The position numbers and the translations under genes are program-made. The notes beneath the pieces were generated by a model. It was not told the DNA's origin. It saw only the letters and a list, made by a program, of their open reading frames with translations, and did no database searches. Positions 48,994 through 57,615 of a stretch of DNA of 64,000 nt are shown one piece after another (position 1 is the first letter of the stretch; each line of letters begins with the position of its first letter). The DNA lies in NCBI GenBank assembly GCA_016710265.1, contig JADJJL010000006.1, positions 372,001 through 436,000 of the forward strand, written 5' to 3'. Source of the stretch: Saprospiraceae bacterium (GTDB lineage: Bacteria > Bacteroidota > Bacteroidia > Chitinophagales > Saprospiraceae).

Positions 48994-50283
48994 ATGGAGA
49001 TATCAGAAATTTATAAATTACTAGAAGATAAACTTGATAGGATAGTTACGGATACGCGGCAAATTAAAACTGGTGATATTTTCTTTGCGCTAAAAGGCCC
49101 TAACTTCAATGGCAATGAATTTGCCCTACAAGCTTTAGAAAATGGAGCTTCTTACGTAATAGTTGATCAATTTTTTAAGCCAGAAGTGAAGAATATGATC
49201 CTGGTTCCTGACGTGTTGACCTGCTTACAAAATCTCGCAAGAATCCACCGTCAGAATCTTAATATTCCAAGCATTGGGATCACTGGTTCAAATGGAAAAA
49301 CCACCACCAAGGAATTGTTGTTTTCTATTTTATCATTGTGGAAAAACACCCTGGCCACAGTTGGGAATTTTAACAACCATATAGGAGTTCCTCTGACAAT
49401 CCTGAAGCTTAAAAGCACACACGAATGGATGATCATAGAACTTGGAGCCAATGCACCTGGAAATATTGAAGAGTTGTGTAGTATTGCAGATCCAGATTTC
49501 GCTTTAATTACCAGCCTTGGAAAATCTCATCTTGAAGGATTTGGAAGTTTTGAGAAACTCATAGAAACCAAGATGGAGCTGTTTGAATTTGTTGAGAAAA
49601 AATCTGGGAAACTGTTTTTCAATTTGAATGACCCAAACATCCAAAAATGGTATAAACCATCGGATAATCATATAGGATTTGGAGATGATACAACCGAATC
49701 TAAATACCAATTTAAATTACTAGAATCGCATCCTAAAATAAAATTGCAACAAATACAACCTGTTGAGGAAATTTTTGAAACAGAATTATTTGGCGAACAC
49801 AATTATCAAAATGTGATAGCAGCCATTACCATATCCCAAAGTATAGGTGTACCTATTTCATTAATAAGGCAAGGACTAAAAAACTATATCCCTTCCAATA
49901 TGAGATCACAAATTTTGGAATGGAGAAACAACAAAGTCATACTTGATGCTTACAATGCCAATCCCGCATCTATGAAAAGTGCTTTGGTAAGTTTAAGTCA
50001 ATTTGATACATCTCCTAAATTGGCAATTTTAGGAAAAATGGCAGAGTTGGGGGAGTTTTCAAACGAGGAACATCAGAAAATTTTAGAATTTTCTTTGAAT
50101 TTGGCTATTGATAAAATCTTATGTGTTGGAGGTGAATGGCCAGTGATTGAACATCAAAAATTGATTTACAAATCAACTGTTGACGAAGCTAAACTATACC
50201 TAAATAACATTCAATCTGAAGGGCAAACAATTTTGATTAAAGGATCCAGATCTGCTGCATTAGAAAACCTTCTTAAGGAGTAG
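48994..50283 (+). CDS. murF: UDP-MurNAc-tripeptide D-alanyl-D-alanine ligase MurF
   Basis: Cytoplasmic peptidoglycan-precursor ligase of 429 residues that adds D-Ala-D-Ala. The N-terminal domain has DTRQIKTGDIFFAL. The central ATPase has ITGSNGKTTTKEL near residue 95 and GNFNNHIGVPLT. The C-terminal domain has ILDAYNANPASM. Next to gldJ as in Flavobacterium. The 3' end overlaps the convergent arginase-fold gene by 24 bases. Confidence 0.97.
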   Translation: MEISEIYKLLEDKLDRIVTDTRQIKTGDIFFALKGPNFNGNEFALQALENGASYVIVDQFFKPEVKNMILVPDVLTCLQNLARIHRQNLNIPSIGITGSNGKTTTKELLFSILSLWKNTLATVGNFNNHIGVPLTILKLKSTHEWMIIELGANAPGNIEELCSIADPDFALITSLGKSHLEGFGSFEKLIETKMELFEFVEKKSGKLFFNLNDPNIQKWYKPSDNHIGFGDDTTESKYQFKLLESHPKIKLQQIQPVEEIFETELFGEHNYQNVIAAITISQSIGVPISLIRQGLKNYIPSNMRSQILEWRNNKVILDAYNANPASMKSALVSLSQFDTSPKLAILGKMAELGEFSNEEHQKILEFSLNLAIDKILCVGGEWPVIEHQKLIYKSTVDEAKLYLNNIQSEGQTILIKGSRSAALENLLKE

Positions 50284-51288
50284 TTCAGAAATTCTCTTAG
50301 GAATGGATTCTTGAATGGTTTGAAGGTATTCATCATAAGTACAAGGTATTAAAATACTAGACTTAGTATGCCCTTCATAGGTAGGGCTTTTAAACCACCA
50401 TTTTCCTGTGATTTCTGATTTACAAAAACAAATTTCCAAATCCAATTCTGTCAGGTCAACCACATATTCCGTGAGATGACTATTTTTTTCTGTTTCGTCT
50501 AATTTCTTTTGATTATAACCTTCCATATAATACCAAACCAATTGAGAGATATTATAATCACACAGATCTTTATTTTCAACTTCTGTCTTCCAACTTGAAA
50601 TCATAAAGAGTTGATTTTTTTCACCTGCACCAGCCATTTTACAAATGGATGCTGCTTCTTCTGAAAATAATCCACTGACCAATAAGTGTTCTGATGCTGG
50701 AAAATCAGAATAACGAATGCTATGAGGATCAAAAAAACACCAATTGGATCTTCTTAACAAGGGATCCACTGAATTTGAAGATTTTCTAAAATCAGAAAGG
50801 TAAGAGATGGTAATTTCAGAAAGTTGGGTTTGAATTTCTTGCTTTTGAGTATTGTGTCTTTGCATTGCAATTCCTTGAATCTCTTTCAAGACAAAATGAT
50901 CCTGCCAAATAGCTAAATCGCTAAGATGTAGTCCAGGATTTACCCAACTTAAACTGTAAGGTTTCATTTGAGTCTCTTGCAATATATGAAGGGATTCCAA
51001 TAATTCTTTATCCCCACCAATCACAATGGGACATATACCCTGATCTATCAAAAAGCCAAGGGTCTGAGCCATTTTTTCTGAATCATTGCCAGCAAATTCA
51101 CCCAAATCCATAATTCTATGTTTCTTAAAGGCTCCAAGATCCATTTTATTGAAATGTGTTTTCCAAGCTGATTCTGAAACTGAAGGATGTTTTATAATCA
51201 CCAGGTCATAGTCCAAAGTCTCAGTTAGGTTTGGACTTGATTCAAAATTCAATATTGGATCAAAAGAAGGCCTTAAATAGAGTTTCAT
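50260..51288 (-). CDS. Arginase/formimidoylglutamase-fold protein lacking metal ligands
   Basis: A 342-residue protein related to Bacteroidota proteins annotated as formimidoylglutamase. The places where ureohydrolases hold manganese are altered: GGDH becomes IGGDKEL, the DAHxD segment becomes VNPGLHLSD, and SxDxD becomes FFDPHSIRYSD. The C-terminal region QLVWYYMEGYNQKK and KWWFKSP matches the lineage-specific family. It is probably not a ureohydrolase. A binding or structural role is inferred. It has its own -7 box and is convergent with murF. Confidence 0.78.
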   Translation of the reverse strand: MKLYLRPSFDPILNFESSPNLTETLDYDLVIIKHPSVSESAWKTHFNKMDLGAFKKHRIMDLGEFAGNDSEKMAQTLGFLIDQGICPIVIGGDKELLESLHILQETQMKPYSLSWVNPGLHLSDLAIWQDHFVLKEIQGIAMQRHNTQKQEIQTQLSEITISYLSDFRKSSNSVDPLLRRSNWCFFDPHSIRYSDFPASEHLLVSGLFSEEAASICKMAGAGEKNQLFMISSWKTEVENKDLCDYNISQLVWYYMEGYNQKKLDETEKNSHLTEYVVDLTELDLEICFCKSEITGKWWFKSPTYEGHTKSSILIPCTYDEYLQTIQESIPKRISELLLKKVF

Positions 51289-51302
51289 AACTGATTTTGG
51301 TG

Positions 51303-51310
51303 CAAATATA
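51303..51310 (-). promoter_or_regulatory. -7 box for the arginase-fold gene
   Basis: TATATTTG on the minus strand matches TAnnTTTG, 15 bases before the ATG at 51288. Confidence 0.5.
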
Positions 51311-51376
51311 TATTATTATTTTGAATAATATGTAAAACAATTTGAAATCTTAAAATGCCTTATTGAGAATTGCAAT

Positions 51377-51384
51377 TAATTTTG
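51377..51384 (+). promoter_or_regulatory. -7 box for the amino-acid dehydrogenase
   Basis: TAATTTTG matches TAnnTTTG, 18 bases before the ATG at 51403. Confidence 0.58.
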
Positions 51385-51402
51385 GCCTTTTAATCGCTAA
51401 TA

Positions 51403-52620
51403 ATGGAAAAACTAGATCAATACCTTTCAAAAAGACCTTATCTAATTTTTGAATGGAAAGATGAATTAACAGAAGCAGAAGGATGGTTGGTAATCAACTC
51501 TTTAAAGGGTGGTGCAAGCGGAGGAGGAACCAGAATGCGAAAAGGCTTAACAAAAGAGGAAGTCATATCTCTTGCCAAGGTAATGGAGATTAAATTTAAT
51601 GTTTGTGGTCCAGCGATAGGAGGAGCCAAATCTGGAATTAATTTTGATCCGGCAGATCCTCGCAAGCAACAAGTGCTTGAAAGATGGTTTAAAGCGGTGA
51701 GCCCATTGTTGAAGACTTATTATGGCACCGGAGGGGACCTTAATGTAGATGAAGTCAGAGATGTTTTTCCGATAACTGAATCATTGGGAATTTTTCATCC
51801 TCAGGAAGGTGTTTTGAATGGCCATTTTGGCTATTCTGAAACGGATAAAAAAAATGCGCTTAGTATTCTAGATGAAGGCTGTAAAATGGCTGTAATTACT
51901 GAAGAGTTTAGCCCAGATAATGGTAAAGCAGGTTTTAATGTAGCGGACATGATCACAGGTTATGGAGTTGCTGAATCCGTTTTTCAGTATTACCAGGTTT
52001 TTAATAAAGGGGATGTTACCGGTAAAACCTGCTTAATCCAAGGATGGGGAAATGTAGCCTCTGCAGCTGCATATTATTTGGCAAAAGCGGGTATCAAAAT
52101 CATTGGAATACTCGATCGGGAAATAAGTATCGTCAAGAAAGAAGGGTTTGAATTTGAAGAAATAAAGCAGTTGTTTTTACAAAAACAGGGGAATCAATTG
52201 AAGTCCGAATTTGCCATGCCCTCATCAGAAGTCTTGGAATATATTTGGGATTGGGGACCGGATATTTTTGTACCCGCAGCCGCGAGCAGAATCGTAACTG
52301 CATTGCAATTAGAGCGTTTGTGCAACTCAGGAACGAAGGTCATTGCATGTGGAGCCAATGTGCCATTTATTGAAGATCAAATAATTTTTGGAGACACCTC
52401 TCGAATTTTTGATCAAAAATTAGCCATAATCCCTGATTTTATATCCAATTGTGGGATGGCTCGGACCTTTCATTATTTAATGGCTAGTAAATCACTTCCA
52501 ACCGAAGTAGAAATATTTACGGATGTTAAAAACACCATCAAATTGGCTCTGGAAAAGCTTGAATCTGAGCAAAATGGAAAGGATCAACTCTTCGAAAAAG
52601 CATTAAATGTATTTTGTTAA
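51403..52620 (+). CDS. Glu/Leu/Phe/Val dehydrogenase family protein
   Basis: A 405-residue oxidative deaminase of the ELFV family. The N-terminal substrate domain has GGASGGGTRMRKG and the catalytic-lysine motif GPAIGGAKSGINFDP, then GTGGDLNVDE. The nucleotide-binding domain has LIQGWGNVASAAA (residues about 210-222) and the closing IIPDFISNCGMARTF. Substrate preference (glutamate or a branched-chain amino acid) cannot be read. In its lysine motif a serine replaces the glycine common in glutamate dehydrogenases. Confidence 0.9.
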   Translation: MEKLDQYLSKRPYLIFEWKDELTEAEGWLVINSLKGGASGGGTRMRKGLTKEEVISLAKVMEIKFNVCGPAIGGAKSGINFDPADPRKQQVLERWFKAVSPLLKTYYGTGGDLNVDEVRDVFPITESLGIFHPQEGVLNGHFGYSETDKKNALSILDEGCKMAVITEEFSPDNGKAGFNVADMITGYGVAESVFQYYQVFNKGDVTGKTCLIQGWGNVASAAAYYLAKAGIKIIGILDREISIVKKEGFEFEEIKQLFLQKQGNQLKSEFAMPSSEVLEYIWDWGPDIFVPAAASRIVTALQLERLCNSGTKVIACGANVPFIEDQIIFGDTSRIFDQKLAIIPDFISNCGMARTFHYLMASKSLPTEVEIFTDVKNTIKLALEKLESEQNGKDQLFEKALNVFC

Positions 52621-52696
52621 ATTATTAATTATTAAGTGTTTATACATTATATTTTAATAATAATTGTCTTTTTTTATTTGTGGCCGGATTTTTGCA

Positions 52697-52704
52697 TAGC
52701 TTTG
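52697..52704 (+). promoter_or_regulatory. -7 box for the OmpA-family gene
   Basis: TAGCTTTG matches TAnnTTTG, 41 bases before the ATG at 52746. The nine bases GCATAGCTT at 52694-52702 recur at 52732-52740. Confidence 0.5.
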
Positions 52705-52745
52705 CAAGAGCTACGTGTTGTGCATAGCTTCGAATTATATGATTT

Positions 52746-54638
52746 ATGATTAAAAAGTCATGCTTATATTTATTATTACTCACTGTTAGTCTAAATGTAA
52801 AAGGACAAACAGACACTACCATCAGTACTGTAAAAACTACAATCATAACTTCTGATAGTACTGTAAAAACTACAATCATAACTTCTGATAGTATTAAAAA
52901 AACTACGATCATAACTTCTGATAGTACTGAAAATCCTAAAATCATAGCTGCTGAATCTTCAGATAAAGACAAAAAAACAACCCGACCAAAATATCCACCA
53001 AAACCAAACCATGCGTGGGAGTTAGGTTTGCATGCAGGACATTTATTGGTGGATGGAGATGTTGATCAATGGAAGCCTTTAGCCGGATATGGCTTGGGGA
53101 TTCATGTTAGAAGAGCCATACATTACGTTTTTTCAATCAGATTGGATGCTACCTATGGTGTCACTTATGGTTTAGAACCTCAACCTTATGGTCAGAGTTT
53201 GGAACCAGAGCAATTTTACGTTGAACCAGATGGTACCAATAGGGAGGTGTTTAATGGATACAATCGAAATAATCCTTGGTTCCCGGCGTATAAAACTCAA
53301 TTGTATTCCTTTTCAGCTCAAGGAATTTTAAATATTGGAAATATCCTTTTCCATAAAGAACGCAATAAATGGAATTGGTATCTGGTGATTGGAGGAGGAG
53401 TATATCACCATAGAACATTTTTGGATATTAAGAATTCGGCAGGAGTTGTTTATTCTAATCTTGTCAATAGTATTGCATTTACCGATGATAAATTTAATAC
53501 AAGGGCAGGAAGAAAAGATATACGAGATGCTATAAAGGATTTTTATGATGGCGATTATGAAACCGAAGCTTATAAGAAAAGAGGAATTTTTAGATTGGCC
53601 GATAAGCACAATGTGCATTTTGCCTTTACCGGAGGAATGGGATTAGCCAGAAAAATTAATGACCGATTTAATCTTGCTTTAGAGCATGTATTTATTGTAT
53701 CTGACAACGATTATTTGGATGGGATTAAGTATCGTTCCGACGTGGATCAAACAAATGACAACGACGTCATGCATTACACCCACCTTAGGTTGGCTATCAA
53801 TTTAGGAAACTTAAAGAAGAAAAAAGAGCCGCTTTATTGGCTGAATCCAATCGATGGAATTTATGAAGACTTGGCCGAACTAAAAGCAAGACCTATTTAT
53901 GATCCAACAGACACGGATCAAGATGGGGTCATAGATTTAATAGATTTGGAACCTAATTCAGTAGCCAATGCTCCCGTAGATACTCGAGGAGTTTCTCTGG
54001 ATAGTGACAAAGATGGAATAGTGGATCACCAAGACGCAGAGCCATTTTCACCTCCTGGTAGTAAAATAGACGAAAAAGGAATTGCGATTACCACTCCAAA
54101 ATTGACCGAAGATGATGTCAATCGTTTAATTGACAATAAATTAGGCAATTCATTAGGACCAGATGGTAAACTTAAAACTTTTACACCTGACTGGTTCTTG
54201 CCAATGATTCACTTTAAATTGGACGAGTTCTGTGCTGAACCACAATATGATCCTCAACTACAACATGTGGCAGATGTCATGAAAACGTATCCAGATCTAA
54301 AAGTGGTGGTAAAGGGTCATACAGATATCCGACACTCAGATGCATACAATCAAGTGCTATCCTATAACAGAGCCAATTGGGCGATCGAAAATTTAATTGA
54401 AAAATATAAATTGCCAAGAGAGCGCTTTATTTTAACCTATGGAGGTGAAGCTTCTCCTTTTGGAAACCACCATCACACAAACAGACGTGTTGAATTTTGG
54501 ATTGCCAAAGATTCAGACAAAGAAATGGCTAGGCCAACCGGACCAGAAGCAGGCCAGTGCAGAAAAAATTTGTCTAGAAAAACTGGGTCAGTTAAAAAAG
54601 ATAAGGGAACAGAACCAGAAAAGAAATCTGGTTTTTAA
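52746..54638 (+). CDS. OmpA-family outer-membrane protein with tandem-repeat linker
   Basis: A 630-residue protein with a signal peptide ending VKGQ. Residues about 27-70 are an 11-residue repeat rich in Thr, Ile and Ser. A beta-barrel-like region (about 90-370) is followed by two thrombospondin type 3-like calcium motifs (DTDQDGVIDLIDLEP and DSDKDGIVDHQDAEP). A C-terminal OmpA peptidoglycan-binding domain (VVVKGHTDIRHSDAYN, then SYNRANWAIENLI) and a basic tail close the protein. It probably links the outer membrane to the cell wall. Confidence 0.92.
   Translation: MIKKSCLYLLLLTVSLNVKGQTDTTISTVKTTIITSDSTVKTTIITSDSIKKTTIITSDSTENPKIIAAESSDKDKKTTRPKYPPKPNHAWELGLHAGHLLVDGDVDQWKPLAGYGLGIHVRRAIHYVFSIRLDATYGVTYGLEPQPYGQSLEPEQFYVEPDGTNREVFNGYNRNNPWFPAYKTQLYSFSAQGILNIGNILFHKERNKWNWYLVIGGGVYHHRTFLDIKNSAGVVYSNLVNSIAFTDDKFNTRAGRKDIRDAIKDFYDGDYETEAYKKRGIFRLADKHNVHFAFTGGMGLARKINDRFNLALEHVFIVSDNDYLDGIKYRSDVDQTNDNDVMHYTHLRLAINLGNLKKKKEPLYWLNPIDGIYEDLAELKARPIYDPTDTDQDGVIDLIDLEPNSVANAPVDTRGVSLDSDKDGIVDHQDAEPFSPPGSKIDEKGIAITTPKLTEDDVNRLIDNKLGNSLGPDGKLKTFTPDWFLPMIHFKLDEFCAEPQYDPQLQHVADVMKTYPDLKVVVKGHTDIRHSDAYNQVLSYNRANWAIENLIEKYKLPRERFILTYGGEASPFGNHHHTNRRVEFWIAKDSDKEMARPTGPEAGQCRKNLSRKTGSVKKDKGTEPEKKSGF
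52824..52955 (+). repeat. 33-base tandem repeat inside the OmpA-family gene
   Basis: Four in-frame units of 33 bases start at 52824, 52857, 52890 and 52923. The first two are identical, the third differs at a few positions and the fourth is degenerate. Each encodes an 11-residue unit of the type STVKTTIITSD. Confidence 0.93.
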
Positions 54639-54695
54639 TATTTGTTTTCAACTCGGTTGATGTTATAAATTGAAATTATAATTTATATCTACGAA

Positions 54696-55598
54696 TCAAT
54701 TTTTTAATCCATTTAAAAATTCCTCCACGGACATTTTTCTTTTAGATGCTGGTTGAATTTCTAATACTTGGATATAGCCATCTTTTCCAAAAATAAACAG
54801 ATTTTTTGGTTTTTCTATTTTCCATTCTCCAGGATTAGATTTATGATTTTCAAGGACGGGCAAGGCTTTGAAGATTTTATATAATTGTCCTTCATGTTGG
54901 GTAATGGTTCCGGGAGAGGGGCTAAACGCTCTTATCTGATTGTGAATTTCTATAACGCTTCTGTTCCAATCAATCATTAAATCTTCATGGGTGATTTTAG
55001 GAGCAGAGCTACTAAGTTCATCTGATTGTGAAATGGGAACTATTTCACCAGATTCAAGGGCTTGTATTGTTTTCACCAACAAATGCCCTCCCAATTTTTT
55101 CATCTTATCATATAATTCTCCAAATGATTCATTGGGATCAATTTGAATTTCCTGTTGAAGCAATAGGTCGCCTGTATCAATCTCTGCTTTGATTAAGAAA
55201 GTGGTAAGACCTGTGAACTGTTCTCCATGTTGGATCGCTCTTTGAATCGGGGCAGCGCCTCTATATTTGGGTAAAAGGGAACCATGGAGATTTATGGTCC
55301 CCAATGGAGGTATACCCCAAAGTGAAACAGGCATCATCCTAAATGCTACCACCACGAAGAGATCAGGATTTAGTTGTTTTAAATTTTGCTGGAAGCGTTC
55401 ACTTTTCAAATTTTTGGGTTGGAATATCCGATAATTTTGAGTTTTCGCCCAAATTTTAACAGCGGATTCAATCAATTTATGACCTCTTCCTCCTACTTTA
55501 TCTGGTGCAGTTACGACAGCGACTATTTCAAAATATTTTGATATTTCTTCTAGTGAAGCCACTGCAAAATCAGGAGTTCCAAAAAATACGATCCGCAT
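54696..55598 (-). CDS. fmt: Methionyl-tRNA formyltransferase
   Basis: Cytoplasmic enzyme of 300 residues that formylates initiator Met-tRNA. The N-terminal Rossmann domain begins RIVFFGTPDFAVASL. The formyl-transfer motif is LHGSLLPKYRGAAPIQRAI (catalytic Asn/His region), followed by AEIDTGDLL with the catalytic Asp. The C-terminal OB domain includes HNQIRAFSPSPGT. It is convergent with the OmpA-family gene. Confidence 0.97.
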   Translation of the reverse strand: MRIVFFGTPDFAVASLEEISKYFEIVAVVTAPDKVGGRGHKLIESAVKIWAKTQNYRIFQPKNLKSERFQQNLKQLNPDLFVVVAFRMMPVSLWGIPPLGTINLHGSLLPKYRGAAPIQRAIQHGEQFTGLTTFLIKAEIDTGDLLLQQEIQIDPNESFGELYDKMKKLGGHLLVKTIQALESGEIVPISQSDELSSSAPKITHEDLMIDWNRSVIEIHNQIRAFSPSPGTITQHEGQLYKIFKALPVLENHKSNPGEWKIEKPKNLFIFGKDGYIQVLEIQPASKRKMSVEEFLNGLKN

Positions 55599-55708
55599 CT
55601 TTTAATTTTTTATATATAATAGGCATTTGCTAAAAAAGTTTTTAATACCAAATTCAAAAATTGAATTTAAAGATTTCAAATTATTTTAATAATAACTTAC
55701 ACAATGAC

Positions 55709-55716
55709 TAAATTTG
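55709..55716 (+). promoter_or_regulatory. -7 box for the SCP2-like gene
   Basis: TAAATTTG matches TAnnTTTG, 16 bases before the ATG at 55733. Confidence 0.55.
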
Positions 55717-55732
55717 CATCAAATGATAAATT

Positions 55733-56050
55733 ATGACCGCTAAAGAATTTTTATTTGACATTCCAGAAAAGATAAATATGAAACTTTTGGATGGCCTTGA
55801 ATCTGTATTTCACTTTGAGTTGGAAGGGGAGAACTCTGGACCTGTGACCATTGTCATCAAAGCCAATGAAATTAAAGTTGAAGAAGGATTGATTGGAGAA
55901 CCCAATTGCGTCATCAAAGCCACAGATGAGAATTTTAAGAAAATTCTGAAAGGTGAGATTAACCCAATGATGGCTTTATTAACAGGAAAGCTTAAAGTGG
56001 TGAATCAAATGGAGATGATGAAATTTGCAAAAATATTGGGCTGGATGTAG
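55733..56050 (+). CDS. SCP2 sterol-carrier-domain protein
   Basis: A 105-residue single-domain protein. The layout GLESVFHFELEG, then a conserved CVIKATDENFKKILKGEINPMMALLTGKLKV and a C-terminal hydrophobic helix matches the SCP2 lipid-binding fold. Such proteins bind acyl-CoA or other lipids. No sterol metabolism is implied. A single gene between fmt (divergent) and the DUF5683 gene (convergent). Confidence 0.9.
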   Translation: MTAKEFLFDIPEKINMKLLDGLESVFHFELEGENSGPVTIVIKANEIKVEEGLIGEPNCVIKATDENFKKILKGEINPMMALLTGKLKVVNQMEMMKFAKILGWM

Positions 56051-56116
56051 AATTCAATTTTATAATAATCAGTTCAAAATAAAACTTATAATTTCAAAAG
56101 AATTTGAATTCCTGAA

Positions 56117-56719
56117 TTAAAATAAAGAATTTTTTTCGGATCGATTTGATTTTGTTTTTCTTTGGATGCTTACTCCCGCAGAAAGAGATTGAAATGAAGG
56201 ATTGAATTTAAGACTGAGATCATCAGAGACATCAAATTCTTTTAAATGTCTGTCCACAAAAGCATCGATGCCAACTAATAGGTAAACAGCCACCAGCCCT
56301 AAATAACTTCTTTGTAAATTTTTATCGTATAAATCCCTAAATGATTTAAGACTGTTTAAACTGTAAATTCCAACAAACTCATCCATAGAGGCTGTATCAA
56401 AATCAACCCTCATGATATAGGCAGTTTGATATCGCTTGTATTCTTTCTGATTTATGACAATGGAATAAACGGGTAAAGCCAGTGCTCCATAAACGAGAGG
56501 CAGTTTCCAATATTTTTGGTTGTAAATCTGTCCCAATCCAGGGAGTAACAATGAATACGTTAATGCAATTCCTGGTTTGCCCTGGAAAATATTCTTTAAG
56601 GTGCTTTGAGATTTTTTTGGTTTAATGACAGTTGAATCATTTTGAACCAAACTTGTATCTACAGTTTGCGCAGATAGTAATTGACTTGTAAAAATAATAA
56701 AAATTAGAATGAGCCTCAT
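56117..56719 (-). CDS. DUF5683-family membrane protein
   Basis: A 200-residue exported or membrane protein with a signal-like N-terminus ending LSAQ. It is followed by KPGIALTYSLLLPGLGQIYNQKYWK, the hallmark of DUF5683 proteins in Bacteroidota, and two or three further hydrophobic segments. It starts 11 bases after parB and is commonly found in this place. Function unknown. Confidence 0.87.
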   Translation of the reverse strand: MRLILIFIIFTSQLLSAQTVDTSLVQNDSTVIKPKKSQSTLKNIFQGKPGIALTYSLLLPGLGQIYNQKYWKLPLVYGALALPVYSIVINQKEYKRYQTAYIMRVDFDTASMDEFVGIYSLNSLKSFRDLYDKNLQRSYLGLVAVYLLVGIDAFVDRHLKEFDVSDDLSLKFNPSFQSLSAGVSIQRKTKSNRSEKNSLF

Positions 56720-56730
56720 GCTGAAGCAAT

Positions 56731-57615
56731 TTAATCCTCTAAACGATCTAAAATATCATTTAGCGCCTGATCAGAATTAAATTTTATAATAATTTGTCCC
56801 AACCCTTGCTGATTTCTGACGATTTGAACCTTAGTTCCAATTTTGGCTGATAAACGATCTTCAATGGGCTTTATCATATTATCCTGCGATGAAGTAATTG
56901 GCTTTACGCTTATTTTCTTTCTAGACTGTATGTGCTGAGCCAATTTTTCTGCTTCCCTGACGGACAATTCCTTTGAAAGTATATCTCGGTATAATTGTGT
57001 TTGTATCAGCAAATCTTCTATCCCAGCAATCACCCTGGCATGTCCCATCGAAATCCTCCGATCCTTGACAGAACTTTGAATTTCTGGAGGAAGTTTTAAC
57101 AATCGAACGTAATTACTAATGGTGCTCCTCTGTTTCCCAACCCGATCTGCTAATTTGTCTTGGGTGAGATTGCACTCCTCCATTAATCTGGTGTAGCTTA
57201 TGGCTATTTCAATGGGAGTTAAATCCTCTCGTTGTATATTTTCAACCAAAGCCATTTCCAAGACTTCCTGGTCATTTGCTAAACGAATATATGCCGGAAC
57301 TTCAGTGAGCCCTGCCAGCAAAGAAGCTCTATATCTCCTTTCACCGGAAATGATTTGAAAACCACCATCTGCTGATTTTCGTACGGTGAGTGGTTGAATT
57401 ATTCCAAAAGTTTTGATTGAATTGGCCAATTCTTGAATAGAATCTTCTTCAAAAGTATTTCTTGGTTGTTGAGGATTGGGTTTTATGGTGCTAATGTCGA
57501 CCATATAACTCTCTGCTGCTGGCCTTATGCTAACGGGGGTAGATTTGGAATCATCTTTATTAATATTGGCTATTAAGGCTTTTAGGCCTTTGCCAAGTTC
57601 TTGCTTCTGACTCAT
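56731..57615 (-). CDS. parB: Chromosome-partitioning protein ParB
   Basis: A 294-residue parS-binding CTP-dependent clamp. The N-terminal ParB/Sulfiredoxin fold includes PNPQQPRNTF and the CTP-binding ISGERRYRAS, then ALVENIQREDL. The helix-turn-helix is DKLADRVGKQRSTISNYVRL. A short C-terminal dimerisation domain ends the protein. Its ATG overlaps the parA TGA (ATGA). No clean parS site was found in the window. Confidence 0.97.
   Translation of the reverse strand: MSQKQELGKGLKALIANINKDDSKSTPVSIRPAAESYMVDISTIKPNPQQPRNTFEEDSIQELANSIKTFGIIQPLTVRKSADGGFQIISGERRYRASLLAGLTEVPAYIRLANDQEVLEMALVENIQREDLTPIEIAISYTRLMEECNLTQDKLADRVGKQRSTISNYVRLLKLPPEIQSSVKDRRISMGHARVIAGIEDLLIQTQLYRDILSKELSVREAEKLAQHIQSRKKISVKPITSSQDNMIKPIEDRLSAKIGTKVQIVRNQQGLGQIIIKFNSDQALNDILDRLED

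Noticed and set aside
52640..52972. Minus-strand open frame with repeated VMIVVFTVLSE
   Set aside because: It is the antisense image of the 33-base repeats in the OmpA-family gene and has no family match.
54668..54692. AT-only inverted repeat between the OmpA-family gene and fmt
   Set aside because: Eight A/T pairs are expected by chance in such AT-rich sequence, and no T tract follows.
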